From Kineosporia corallincola (GTDB lineage Bacteria > Actinomycetota > Actinomycetes > Actinomycetales > Kineosporiaceae), in the NCBI RefSeq assembly GCF_018499875.1, contig NZ_JAHBAY010000007.1, positions 310,001 through 374,000 on the forward strand: 64,000 nucleotides of DNA, given 5' to 3'. The first letter of the stretch is position 1. Every line of letters begins with the position of its first letter. Under the pieces are notes generated by a model. It ran no database searches and had not been told where the DNA came from. It worked only from the letters and a program-made list of their open reading frames with translations. The position numbers and the translations under genes are program-made. Below, piece after piece: positions 34,960 through 43,557 of the stretch.

Positions 34960-35667
34960 GTGACCGAGCCGGGACCCCGGATCCGTGTGCTGACCTGGAA
35001 CGTGCGGCATCTCCAGGGCGATCCGCTGGCCGTGCACCGGGTGGTGCGGGCCGCGGACCCCGACGTGTTCTGCCTCCAGGAAGGCCCCCGGGTGCCCGGC
35101 TCGCACCGTCAGTTCACCCGCCTGGCCCGGGACTGCGGCCTGCACCTGCTGGAGGGCGGCCGGGCGGCCGGTAGCAACGCGCTGATGGTCTCCGGCCGCA
35201 TGCGCGCCCAGGACGTGGCCGCGTTCACCTTCCCGCTGGGGCACTGGCGCGACAACCGCCGCGGCGCGGTGCTGGCCACCGTGCAGCCGCTGATCGGCGG
35301 CCCGGCGCTGCGCATCGCCTCGGTGCACCTGCCCACCGACCAGGCCACCCGGCTCGGGCACGTGCGCTCGCTGTCGCGTCAGCTGCGCGACTTCGGTTTG
35401 CCCCCGGTGCTGGCAGGCGATCTGAACGAGCCGCCCGGCGGGGAGTCCTGGCAGGCCCTGGAACCGCTGGTGTCGGACCCGGCGCCGGACGCGCCGGTCA
35501 CCTACCCGACGTCCTCGCCCCGGCGCCGGATCGACGCGGTCCTGACCGGGCGCGGCATCGAGGTGCTGGAGTACGGCGTGTGGCAGGCGGCCGAGCGGGA
35601 CCTGCGGCTGGCCAGCGACCACCTGCCGGTGGTGGCCGAGCTTCGGGTCGGCTCAGGGGTCAGCTAA
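34960..35667 (+). CDS. Endonuclease/exonuclease/phosphatase (EEP) family protein
   Basis: 235 residues with the EEP motifs in order: TWNVRHLQGD, DVFCLQEGPRV, VHLPTDQ, AGDLNEPPGG, RRRIDAVLT and the final SDHLPVVAEL. There is no signal peptide, so it acts in the cytosol. It follows the second ROK gene by 7 bases (GTG 34960). Members cut DNA, phosphoinositides or other phosphodiesters; this one is short and the substrate is unknown. Confidence 0.9.
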   Translation: MTEPGPRIRVLTWNVRHLQGDPLAVHRVVRAADPDVFCLQEGPRVPGSHRQFTRLARDCGLHLLEGGRAAGSNALMVSGRMRAQDVAAFTFPLGHWRDNRRGAVLATVQPLIGGPALRIASVHLPTDQATRLGHVRSLSRQLRDFGLPPVLAGDLNEPPGGESWQALEPLVSDPAPDAPVTYPTSSPRRRIDAVLTGRGIEVLEYGVWQAAERDLRLASDHLPVVAELRVGSGVS

Positions 35668-35686
35668 GGGTCGGCCACGGGGTCGG

Positions 35687-36535
35687 CTAGACCACGGCGC
35701 CGTCGTCGCCGTCGTCATCGCGGTGCTTGGGCATGCGGGCGACGAGGGTGACGAAGCCGCCGGCGAAGGCGGCGAGCGCGACCAGGATGGCCAGTTGCGG
35801 TGGGCGCCAGGCGATCACCGAGATCAGCAGGAACAGCGGGCCCCCGATGACAGCGGCCCAGGCCAGACGGCCCAGGGTGTCGCCCCGGGGCAGTGGCGGC
35901 GGCTCCGGCGGCTCGAACCGGTGCTCCGGCTCGTCGGCGGGCGTGTAGTCGCGGGGGCCGGAGCCGCGCAGCTCGGAGGGCAGCTGGTCCGGGTCGAACT
36001 CGTCCAGCGGGCCCAGGTCACGGATGCCCTGACCGCCGGGCAGCGGGTCCTCACCGGCGAACTCCCAGTCGGTGCCCCACTCCGAGCCACGCATCCGGCC
36101 GGGGGTGGGAGGGGCGGCGGTGCCGGTCTCGTCGTCCTCGTAGTGGCGACGCGCCTCGGCGGCCTCCTCGGCCGTGGGCCAGGCGGTGGGCGGTTCCTCG
36201 CCCCAGCCGGCCACGATCTCGGCGAAACGGGCCTCGATGTCGAGGTTCTCGGCGTCACCTGGGGTGTTCCCGGGCCCGCCGGGCGAGCCGTCGGGCGTCC
36301 CGGCGGAGGGGCCGGCCGGCGAGTCGCCGGACGCGCCGCCGGATGCGCCGGGGGGTGTCGTCGCGCCCGGGGTGCCACCGGGCGTCCCGCTCGCCGAGCC
36401 ACCCGGAGACCCCGGTGAGCCGGGCGTCCCGGTCACCTCGGGCGTCCCCTCGGTGGACCGGCCCGTGGAGGACGACCGGGTGGGGTCGGCGCCGGTGTCG
36501 CCGTCGTGGTCGGGCACGTCGCCGGTGGTGCTCAT
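35687..36535 (-). CDS. Acidic Pro/Gly-rich protein with two C-terminal membrane helices
   Basis: 282 residues. Residues about 10-95 are low-complexity with many GTP, GSPG and GDS triplets, like a short collagen-type stretch. Then comes LDIEARFAEIVAGWGEEP, a region rich in acidic residues, and RFEPPEPPPLPRGDTLGRLAWAAVIGGP, a signature I know from conserved actinobacterial membrane proteins. Two hydrophobic segments follow (VIGGPLFLLISVIAWR; LAILVALAAFAGGFVTLVA), and an Asp-rich end. ATG 36535 overlaps the stop of the decayed hydrolase upstream. Function unknown. Confidence 0.82.
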   Translation of the reverse strand: MSTTGDVPDHDGDTGADPTRSSSTGRSTEGTPEVTGTPGSPGSPGGSASGTPGGTPGATTPPGASGGASGDSPAGPSAGTPDGSPGGPGNTPGDAENLDIEARFAEIVAGWGEEPPTAWPTAEEAAEARRHYEDDETGTAAPPTPGRMRGSEWGTDWEFAGEDPLPGGQGIRDLGPLDEFDPDQLPSELRGSGPRDYTPADEPEHRFEPPEPPPLPRGDTLGRLAWAAVIGGPLFLLISVIAWRPPQLAILVALAAFAGGFVTLVARMPKHRDDDGDDGAVV

Positions 36536-36939
36536 CGCAGAACCGCCACGTCGGTGCGGGAGGAGTTCACCCGGTCGAGGATGAGAGCGCTGCTGCTGGC
36601 CGGCACGACATGGTCCTCGTTAGGGCGGAAGAGCAGCAGGGGCTGGCTCACCGCGGGCAGGTCCGCGACCACCGTGCGGTAGCCACGCAGCATCGAGTGT
36701 AGGGCGTGGGAGGGAATCCGGTCATGGTCATCCCCGACCACGCCGGGCCCTACCACGTCGTTCCCGCCGGGCGGGAGCCGCCGCGGAACCGGGAGGGCGC
36801 GCAGACCGCGGTCTTCCGGCCGCACCGCCGGGTTGACGAGGATCACGCCGTCGACCCCCGGCAGCGGGCCGTGCCGCGGGGCCGGTTGCCGGGCCGGGGC
36901 GCCGTGGGCGAAGGGCTCGGCTCCCGCACGGACGGTCAC
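36532..36939 (-). pseudogene. Remnant of an alpha/beta hydrolase (carboxylesterase type)
   Basis: The frame from GTG 36939 (GAGGAG 6 bases upstream) opens TVRAGAEPFAHG, the normal start of actinobacterial monoacylglycerol-lipase/carboxylesterase proteins. It then jumps to GVDGVILVNPAV, which in such enzymes comes after the nucleophile elbow, and continues SQPLLLFRPNEDHVVPASSSALILD (the acid-residue strand) before stopping at DVAVLR. The GxSxG elbow of about 130 missing residues and the C-terminal catalytic His are both absent; 135 residues remain of about 260. I read it as an internally deleted and 3'-truncated gene, although the frame is still open. Its stop overlaps the next start, as an operon neighbour would. 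Confidence 0.7.
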
Positions 36940-37246
36940 GGCGGCTCCTCGTCGATCGTCGAACTCCAGCGCCATCGTTACATGAGGAGGGGGAGTTATC
37001 GAGGGGTCTGGCGAATCCGGCCGAAAGGGCGGGTGCGACCGCTCACGTCATGCCCTCGTCACGTCGCCGCGCGCGCCGACGGACCGGTCAACTATGGACG
37101 AATCGGACTTGACGCGGACGCATCTTGGCGGTCGGGCCCATGACAATGGATAGTGTGCTCCGGCCGGGCGAGGCGTCGCCGGGCCCGCCGGGTCGCGGTG
37201 GCCCGGTTGCGCACGTGCGCGCTGGCACGCGGTCAAGGAGGTGTCG
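36940..37246. other. Intergenic region before the acyltransferase gene
   Basis: About 300 bases with mixed composition and no gene. It includes the region CGAATCGGACTTGACGCGG (TTGACG at about 37107) and a TAGTGT at about 37152, which might belong to promoters of the acyltransferase, but no -35/-10 pair with normal spacing was found. The last bases carry AAGGAGG for the ATG at 37247. Confidence 0.4.
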
Positions 37247-38080
37247 ATGCTCTACTGGCTGCTGCGGCGCATACTTCTCGGACCTCTCATCCGAGTGCTG
37301 TACAAGCCGTGGGTGAAAGGCCTGGAGAACGTTCCGAAGAAGGGGCCGGTCATCCTGGCCAGCAACCATCTCTCGTTCTCCGACCATTTCTTCCTGCCCC
37401 TGCACGTGAACCGGAAGATCACCTTCCTGGCCAAGGCCGAGTACTTCAACGGCCGGGGCGTGAAGGGCCGGCTGACGGCCATGTTCTTCCGTGGCGTCGG
37501 GCAGATCCCGATCGAGCGCGCCGGGGGCCGGGCCTCCGAGGCGGCTCTGCGCACCGGGATGAAGGTGCTCGACAAGGGTGAGCTGCTCGGCATCTACCCG
37601 GAGGGCACGCGCTCGCCGGACGGCCGGCTGTACCGCGGCCGCACCGGGGTGGCCCGGATGGCTCTGGAGACCGGGATCCCGGTGATCCCGGTCGCGATGA
37701 TCTCGACCTTCGAGGTGCAGCCGCCCGGCAAGCTGATCCCGCGGCTGCTGCCCAAGGGCGAGGTCGGCGTGGTCATCGGTGAGCCGCTGGACTTCTCCCG
37801 CTACGAGGGCATGGCCACCGACCGGTTCGTGCTGCGCTCGGTGACCGACGAGATCATGTACCAGCTGATGGTGCTGTCCAACCAGGAGTACGTGGACATC
37901 TACGCGGCCACCATGAAGGAGCGCCTGGCCGCCGCCAAGCGCTCCGGTGCCGACGGGGGCCTGCCCTCCGGGCACGCGGAGCTGTCGGTGACGCCGGGCG
38001 GGCACCCCGCCCCGGCCGCCGCCGAGGAGCCCGCCGCCGAGACCGGCAAGAACAAGAAGAAGGACGACGACGCCGCCTGA
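37247..38080 (+). CDS. 1-Acyl-sn-glycerol-3-phosphate acyltransferase
   Basis: Adds the second acyl chain in phospholipid synthesis at the membrane. 277 residues with the PlsC motifs NHLSFSD (motif I), GVGQIPIER (II), YPEGTRSPDG (III) and IPVIPVAM (IV). A positively charged N-terminal segment and a 45-residue Lys/Glu/Pro tail flank the domain. ATG 37247 is preferred to a GTG at 37241 because the AAGGAGG lies 5 bases before it. Rv2182c in the mycobacterial block is the matching gene, next to FadD15, so membrane-lipid supply may be the shared theme. Confidence 0.94.
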   Translation: MLYWLLRRILLGPLIRVLYKPWVKGLENVPKKGPVILASNHLSFSDHFFLPLHVNRKITFLAKAEYFNGRGVKGRLTAMFFRGVGQIPIERAGGRASEAALRTGMKVLDKGELLGIYPEGTRSPDGRLYRGRTGVARMALETGIPVIPVAMISTFEVQPPGKLIPRLLPKGEVGVVIGEPLDFSRYEGMATDRFVLRSVTDEIMYQLMVLSNQEYVDIYAATMKERLAAAKRSGADGGLPSGHAELSVTPGGHPAPAAAEEPAAETGKNKKKDDDAA

Positions 38081-38090
38081 CGGCGCCCGC

Positions 38091-38132
38091 GGCCCGGCAC
38101 ACACCTCTCGCCCGAGAGGTGTGTGCCGGGCC
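38091..38132 (+). terminator. Perfect 20 bp hairpin after the acyltransferase gene
   Basis: GGCCCGGCACACACCTCTCG, two bases, then the exact complement, starting 10 bases after the stop. It lacks a T tract (TCGTCCTG follows). It separates the acyltransferase from the DAHP synthase gene and probably ends transcription. Confidence 0.85.
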
Positions 38133-38227
38133 TCGTCCTGGCCGGAGATCTTCCGGTGCAGGCCCGGTTCCGGCGTGAAACCTGATATCCCGGAAAGGGG
38201 TTGCGCTCCCCACGTACTCTTGTCGTC

Positions 38228-39631
38228 GTGAGCGCCCCACTGCATCCCATCACCAGTGCCGATCTGTACCCCACCAGCACGCCCGACACGGCGGCCGCTG
38301 CTCTGGAGGCCGGACTCGACCTGTGGCGTGACCTGCCCGCCGCACAGCAGCCGGAGTGGCCCGACCCGGCCGAGCTCGAGGCTGTCACCGCCGAGCTGGC
38401 CTCCGTGCCCCCGCTGGTGTTCGCGGGGGAGTGCGACCTGCTCCGCGGGCAGCTGGCCGCCGCCTCGCGCGGTGAGGCGTTTCTGCTCCAGGGCGGTGAC
38501 TGCGCCGAGACCTTCGCCGAGGCCACGGCCGACCGCATCCGCAACAAGATCAAGACGATGCTCCAGATGGCCGTCGTGCTGACCTACGGGGCCAGCATGC
38601 CGGTGATCAAGCTGGGCCGGATGGCCGGTCAGTACTCCAAGCCGCGCAGCAGCACCAGCGAGACCCGTCAGGGCGTCACGCTGCCGGCCTACCGCGGCGA
38701 CGCGATCAACGGCTTCCCGTTCGACGAGGCGTCCCGGGTGCCCGACCCGAAGCGGCTGCTGAAGGCGTACCACACCTCCAGCTCCACGCTGAACCTGATC
38801 CGCGCCTTCACCAAGGGCGGCTTCGCCGACCTGCGCCAGGTGCACGAGTGGAACCGGGGCTTCGTCAGCAGCCCGGCCAACGCCCGCTACGAGGTGATGG
38901 CCCGCGACATCGACCGCGCGATGAAGTTCATGATCGCCGCCGGCGGCGACTCCGACGCGCTGCGCACCGTCGACTTCTGGTCCAGCCACGAGGGGCTGCT
39001 GCTCGACTACGAGCGCGCCCTCACCCGCATCGACTCGCGCACCGGCTCGCCCTACAACGTGTCGGCACACTTCGTCTGGATCGGTGAGCGCACCCGTCAG
39101 CTCGACGGCGCGCACGTCGACCTGATGTCGCGGGTGCGCAACCCGATCGGCGTGAAGATCGGCCCGACCACCACGCCCGACGACCTGATGCGGCTGGTCG
39201 ACAAGCTCGACCCCGAGCGCGAGCCCGGCCGTCTCACCCTGGTCAGCCGGATGGGCGCGGGCAAGATCCGCTCCAACCTGCCCGCCCTGGCCGAGACCAC
39301 GCGGAAAGAGGGCCTGCCGGCCCTGTGGATCTGTGACCCGATGCACGGCAACACGTTCGAGTCGGCGTCCGGCTACAAGACGCGCCGTTTCGACGACGTG
39401 ATGGACGAGGTGCGCGGCTTCTTCGAGGTGCACAACGCGGTCGGCACCGTCCCCGGCGGGCTGCACGTCGAGCTCACCGGTGACGACGTCACCGAGTGCC
39501 TGGGCGGCGCCGAGCACATCGACGACGCCGACCTGGCCAGCCGCTACGAGACGCTCTGCGACCCGCGGCTGAACCACCAGCAGTCGCTGGAGATGGCGTT
39601 CCTCGTCGCCGAGATGCTGACCGGCCGCTGA
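38228..39631 (+). CDS. aroG: Class II DAHP synthase
   Basis: First enzyme of the shikimate pathway: condenses phosphoenolpyruvate and erythrose 4-phosphate. 467 residues, like the 462-residue M. tuberculosis AroG (Rv2178c). Class II motifs include LLQGGDCAETF, KLGRMAGQYSKPRSS, VDFWSSHEGLLLDYE, HFVWIGERTRQLDGAHVDLM and WICDPMHGNT. GTG 38228 follows TACTCT (38215-38220) by 7 bases, which suggests a leaderless transcript; the TTG at 38201 lies inside the promoter. Together with trpD at the left end, it supplies aromatic synthesis in this block. Confidence 0.96.
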   Translation: MSAPLHPITSADLYPTSTPDTAAAALEAGLDLWRDLPAAQQPEWPDPAELEAVTAELASVPPLVFAGECDLLRGQLAAASRGEAFLLQGGDCAETFAEATADRIRNKIKTMLQMAVVLTYGASMPVIKLGRMAGQYSKPRSSTSETRQGVTLPAYRGDAINGFPFDEASRVPDPKRLLKAYHTSSSTLNLIRAFTKGGFADLRQVHEWNRGFVSSPANARYEVMARDIDRAMKFMIAAGGDSDALRTVDFWSSHEGLLLDYERALTRIDSRTGSPYNVSAHFVWIGERTRQLDGAHVDLMSRVRNPIGVKIGPTTTPDDLMRLVDKLDPEREPGRLTLVSRMGAGKIRSNLPALAETTRKEGLPALWICDPMHGNTFESASGYKTRRFDDVMDEVRGFFEVHNAVGTVPGGLHVELTGDDVTECLGGAEHIDDADLASRYETLCDPRLNHQQSLEMAFLVAEMLTGR

Positions 39632-39633
39632 TC

Positions 39634-40686
39634 GTGACCACTCCCGTCGTGGACCTGCGCAGCGACACGCTGACCAGGCCCACCCCCGGCATGGTCGAGG
39701 CGATCGCCACCGCGCAGGTCGGCGACGACGTCTACGGCGAGGACCCGGAGATCAACGCCCTCGAGGCGGAGGTGGCGGAACTGCTCGGCCACGAGGCCGG
39801 GCTGTTCTGCCCCACCGGCTCGATGACCAACATGCTCGGCGTGCGTGCCCTGGTTCCGCCGGGGCAGGAGGTCATCTGCGACTCGATGGCCCACATCGTG
39901 CGCGCCGAGCTCGGTGGGCACGCGGTGTTCGGCCAGGTCACCACCCGCACCTGGCAGAGCGACCGGGGGCTCGTCGACGCCGACGCGGTGCTGGCCATGG
40001 CGGTGCCCGACGCCGGGGCCTACTTCGTGTCCACCGCCGCGGTCGCCGTCGAAGACACCCACAACTTCGGCGGCGGCACCGTGCAGTCGGTGCCCGAGCT
40101 GCGGCGGCTGCGGGCCGGTGCGGCGGCCCTCGGCCTGGGTGTGCACCTCGACGGTGCCCGGCTGTGGAACGCCCACGTCGCCACCGGCGTGCCGCTGTCC
40201 GAGTACGGGTCGCTGGCCGACACGATCTCGGTCTGCCTGTCCAAGGGCCTGGGCGCCCCGGTCGGGTCGGTGCTGGTCAGCACCGCCGACCGGATCGCCG
40301 AGGCGCGGGTGTGGCGCAAGCGGATGGGTGGTGGCATGCGCCAGGCCGGAATCCTCGCGGCGGCCGGCCGTTACGCGCTGCGCCACCACGTCACCCGGCT
40401 CGGCGACGACCACGCCCGGGCCCACGCCATCGCCGTGGCCCTGGCCGGTGTCGACCCGTCCATCGTGGATCCAGACCTGGTGCGCACCAACATCGTGGCG
40501 TCGGTGTGGCCCTCGGCGTCCGCCGCCCAGGCCTTCATCGCCGGGTGCGCCGAGGCGGGCATCCGGGTGGGCTCGGTCGGTTCGCGCGTGGTCCGGCTGG
40601 TCACCCACCTCGACATCGACGAGGCCGGCGCGGCCCGGGCGGCCGAGGTGCTGCCCGCCGTCGCCAAGCAGGCGCTCGCGGTCTGA
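39634..40686 (+). CDS. Low-specificity L-threonine aldolase
   Basis: PLP enzyme that splits threonine and allo-threonine to glycine and acetaldehyde. 350 residues: VDLRSDTLTRPTPGM at the start, VGDDVYGEDP, ALFCPTGSMTN-like LFCPTGSMTNMLGVRAL, VHLDGARLWNA (PLP-binding Asp and Arg) and the Lys-bearing SVCLSKGLGAPVGSVLV. GTG 39634 lies two bases after the aroG stop, so the genes are co-translated. The pairing with aroG is not one I recall from mycobacteria. Confidence 0.93.
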   Translation: MTTPVVDLRSDTLTRPTPGMVEAIATAQVGDDVYGEDPEINALEAEVAELLGHEAGLFCPTGSMTNMLGVRALVPPGQEVICDSMAHIVRAELGGHAVFGQVTTRTWQSDRGLVDADAVLAMAVPDAGAYFVSTAAVAVEDTHNFGGGTVQSVPELRRLRAGAAALGLGVHLDGARLWNAHVATGVPLSEYGSLADTISVCLSKGLGAPVGSVLVSTADRIAEARVWRKRMGGGMRQAGILAAAGRYALRHHVTRLGDDHARAHAIAVALAGVDPSIVDPDLVRTNIVASVWPSASAAQAFIAGCAEAGIRVGSVGSRVVRLVTHLDIDEAGAARAAEVLPAVAKQALAV

Positions 40687-40692
40687 TCAATC

Positions 40693-40732
40693 ACGGACGA
40701 CGCGGGGTCCGTCCGGGCCCGGCGTCGTCCGT
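40693..40732 (+). terminator. Hairpin between convergent genes
   Basis: ACGGACGACGC pairs exactly with GCGTCGTCCGT around a GC-rich loop. It stands between the threonine aldolase and the convergent GNAT gene, touching the latter's stop, and could serve both strands. No T tract is visible. Confidence 0.75.
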
Positions 40733-41265
40733 CAGTTCGTCGCCGGGTCGTTGCGCAGCCGGCTGTACTGAACCAGGTCGTGCCACGCACCACCGCGGAA
40801 CTGGGCGCCCCGCAGGAGGCCCTCGCGGGTGAAGCCGGCCTTCTCCAGAGAACGCTGCTCGGCCAGGTTCTCGATGTCGGTGCTGGCCTCGACCCGGTTC
40901 ACCGTGGTGTGGCGGAACAGCCACTCGCAGACCAGACGCTGGGCCCGGCTGCCGACTCCCTGGCCGCGTGCCGCCGGGGCGATCGCGATGCCGATGTTCA
41001 GGGCCTGGCTGCCGCGGTTGGGGCCGTAGTGCACCGGATGCCACTGCACCGCCCCTACCGGACGGCCCGCCACGCAGATCATCAGCGTGCCGTTGTCTTC
41101 CCCGAGCAGCCCGTCCACGTCCCAGCGTTCGGGGAACGGGTTCTGCCGTCGCGCCATCGGCAGGAAGTCGCCGTACACCGACTCGTGCTCCGGGTCGTTG
41201 CGCCACTGACCGAGCAGGTCGAGGTCCTCCGCGCCGACGGCGCGGAGGGTCACGTGCGCACTCAC
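40732..41265 (-). CDS. GNAT acetyltransferase (RimJ/RimL type)
   Basis: 177 residues of the GNAT fold. The acetyl-CoA region is seen in NIGIAIAPAARGQGVGSRAQR, with the P-loop R-G-Q-G-V-G, and the later VEASTDIENLAEQRSLEKAGF is typical of RimJ/RimL enzymes, which acetylate N-termini or small amines. GTG 41265 overlaps the stop of the kinase gene by GTGA, so the two are co-translated and it may modify something in the kinase pathway; the target is not known. Confidence 0.9.
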   Translation of the reverse strand: MSAHVTLRAVGAEDLDLLGQWRNDPEHESVYGDFLPMARRQNPFPERWDVDGLLGEDNGTLMICVAGRPVGAVQWHPVHYGPNRGSQALNIGIAIAPAARGQGVGSRAQRLVCEWLFRHTTVNRVEASTDIENLAEQRSLEKAGFTREGLLRGAQFRGGAWHDLVQYSRLRNDPATN

Positions 41266-43460
41266 CAGGTTTTCAGCACGACCGTGGAGCCGACGTCGGC
41301 CGGGCCGGTGACGCTCTGCTCGCGAACCGTGTTGGAGAAGCCCCAGCCCTGGTGCTCCACCTTGAACCCGAGTCCCTCGATGGTCGCCTTGGCCTGGTTG
41401 ATGTCCTGGCCGACCACGTTGGGCACCTCGACCTGGGCGGGAGCCTTGACCACCGTGAGGGTGACCGTGCTCCCCTTGGCCACGGTCTGGCCGTTCGTGG
41501 TGACCGCCGGGTCCTGAGCCGTGACCGTGCCGGCGGCGGGAGCGCCGTCGTACGAATCGATCTCGTTGACCTGGACCGTCAGCCCCTTGCTCTCCAGCAG
41601 GGCCTTGGCGGTGTCGACGTTCTGGTTCACCACGTTGTCGAGCGTGACCGGCTCGATGCCCTTGCTGATGACCAGCTTGACCTTGCGGCCGGGGGACACC
41701 TTGGAGTCGGCCTTGGGCGAGCTGGAGATGACCTTGCCCTCGTCGACGTTCGCGCTGTATTCCTGCGAGGTGGCGCCGACCGCGAGACCGGCGGACTCCA
41801 GGGCACTCTTCGCGTCGGCCTCGGTCTTGCCCTTCAGGCTGGGCACGGCCACCATCTCGGGGCCCTTGCTGACCACGATCGTGACGGTGCCGTTCTTCTT
41901 CACCTTGCCGCCGCCGGACGGGTCCGACGAGATCACCGTGCCGTTGGCCACGTCGGAGTTGAACTGCTCCTCGACCTCGGCGGTCAGGCCCTGGAGCACG
42001 ACGACGCGTTGCGCGTCGGCCGTGGACATGCCCGCCACCGACGGCACCCGCACGTAGGAGCCCGGGCCGCCGGTGAACCACCAGACGCCGGTGAGTACCA
42101 GGGCCAGCACCACCACAAGCGCGATGACACCGGTGATCACGGTGCGGCGGCCGGTGCCGAAGACGCCGGGCGGCGCCTCCTCCTCGTCGTTGTGCACCTT
42201 CAGCCGCGGGACCAGGGACTCCTTGGCCAGGCTGCGGCCCTCGCGCCGGGACAGGGCGCGGGTGGGCTGGTGGCCCTGGGCCGGCGCCGGGGCGGCGCCG
42301 GGAGCCGGCTGGTACAGAGCGGTGGCCTCGGAGTCGGTCACCGGCTGGTAGAGCGCGGTGGCCTGGTCGTCGGGGTGGTGCGAGAGCGACAGCTCGGCGC
42401 TGCCCGGGGTGACGATGCGGGTCGGCCCGCCGGGGCCCAGGTCGGGCAGGTCGGAGCGGGAGTAGACGGCCGTGGCGTTGTGGCCCGCGGCCGCCACCTG
42501 GGTGGCCGGGCCGAACACCTGGGTGGCGTTGCTCTCGTCGGGGGCCGGGGGCAGGTCGTGGCGCAGCACGTCGGCGTCGGCGGCGCGCACGTCGAGCAGC
42601 TCCGGCGGCACCGACGCGCGGGCGGCGCGGAACTCGCTGAGCGCGGCGTCGGCGGTGACCGGGCGGTTGTCGGGGTTGGGATCGGTGAGCCGCAGCACCA
42701 GCGCGTCGAACGCGTCGGTCAGGTTGGGCGCGATCTGCGTGGGGGTGGGCACCCGCTCGTACACGTGCCGGTAGGCCACCTGGAGCGGGTCGTCGCCGGT
42801 GTACGGCTGACGGCCGGTGAGCAGCTCGAACAGGATGATGCCGGCGGCGTAGACATCGGCCCGGGCGTCGGCGTGACCGTGTGCCACCAGTTCGGGCGGC
42901 AGGTACGCGACGGTGCCGAGCAGCTCGTCGGTGGCAGCCGTGGCGATCGGCGCGGTGACGGCGGCGGCCAGACCGAAGTCGGCGACCTTGATCCGGCCGT
43001 CGTCGGTGAGGACGACGTTCTCCGGCTTCACGTCACGGTGCACGATGCCGGCCCGGTGGGCGGCGCCGAGCGCGCCGAGCACCGGCTCCAGCACCGAGAA
43101 GCTCTCGCGCGGAGTCAGCGCGCCGCGCGACGACAGCACGTCGCGCAGGGTGCGGCCGGGCAGGTACTCCATGGCGAGGTAGAGCACGCCGGAGGTCTCG
43201 TCGGCGCCCTGGTCGAACACGCCGACGACGTTCGGGTGCGAGAGCCTGGCGGCAGACCGGGCCTCACGGATGAACCGGGTGACGAACTCGGGGTCGTCGG
43301 CCAGGTTCTCGTGCATCACCTTGAGCGCGACCTCTCGGTCCAGCCGCCGGTCAACTGCGAGGTAGACCGTGGCCATGCCGCCTCGAGCGATCCGGGACCG
43401 GACCAGGTACCGCCCGTCGACCAGTCGGCCGACCAGTGGATCCTGGAGTGTCATGTCCAC
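41262..43460 (-). CDS. pknL: Transmembrane serine/threonine kinase with four PASTA domains
   Basis: 732 residues. The kinase domain has the glycine loop ARGGMATVY, ALKVM (catalytic Lys47), HRDVKPEN (141-148), DFGLA (161-165) and PPE in place of the usual APE. A juxtamembrane region carries TQ-type sites (NATQVFGPATQ, DSEATALYQP), then one membrane helix (TGVIALVVVLALVLTGVWWF) and four extracytoplasmic PASTA repeats that would bind peptidoglycan fragments. Rv2176 (PknL) has the same place. The start is GTG 43460, 7 bases after TAGACT (43473-43468), suggesting a leaderless transcript; an ATG at 43454 is also possible. It likely phosphorylates the Rv2175c-like protein nearby. Confidence 0.94.
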   Translation of the reverse strand: MDMTLQDPLVGRLVDGRYLVRSRIARGGMATVYLAVDRRLDREVALKVMHENLADDPEFVTRFIREARSAARLSHPNVVGVFDQGADETSGVLYLAMEYLPGRTLRDVLSSRGALTPRESFSVLEPVLGALGAAHRAGIVHRDVKPENVVLTDDGRIKVADFGLAAAVTAPIATAATDELLGTVAYLPPELVAHGHADARADVYAAGIILFELLTGRQPYTGDDPLQVAYRHVYERVPTPTQIAPNLTDAFDALVLRLTDPNPDNRPVTADAALSEFRAARASVPPELLDVRAADADVLRHDLPPAPDESNATQVFGPATQVAAAGHNATAVYSRSDLPDLGPGGPTRIVTPGSAELSLSHHPDDQATALYQPVTDSEATALYQPAPGAAPAPAQGHQPTRALSRREGRSLAKESLVPRLKVHNDEEEAPPGVFGTGRRTVITGVIALVVVLALVLTGVWWFTGGPGSYVRVPSVAGMSTADAQRVVVLQGLTAEVEEQFNSDVANGTVISSDPSGGGKVKKNGTVTIVVSKGPEMVAVPSLKGKTEADAKSALESAGLAVGATSQEYSANVDEGKVISSSPKADSKVSPGRKVKLVISKGIEPVTLDNVVNQNVDTAKALLESKGLTVQVNEIDSYDGAPAAGTVTAQDPAVTTNGQTVAKGSTVTLTVVKAPAQVEVPNVVGQDINQAKATIEGLGFKVEHQGWGFSNTVREQSVTGPADVGSTVVLKTW

Positions 43461-43557
43461 GATCGGCAGTCTAAGGCCGCCGGGGAGTGACTGGTCCACA
43501 TCTCCCGGGCCACGACCGTCACACAGGTCTCCACCGCAGCCGGAAAATCGGCTCTGA

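Noticed and set aside
35687-36535. Collagen-like protein
   Set aside because: The GTP/GSPG stretch is short and irregular, without a sustained Gly-x-y register; it looks like a disordered linker.
37088-39577. Minus-strand frame of 829 codons
   Set aside because: Opposite the acyltransferase and DAHP synthase, with no recognisable motif.
40968-43490. Plus-strand frame of 840 codons
   Set aside because: Opposite the PASTA kinase, whose motifs are unambiguous.
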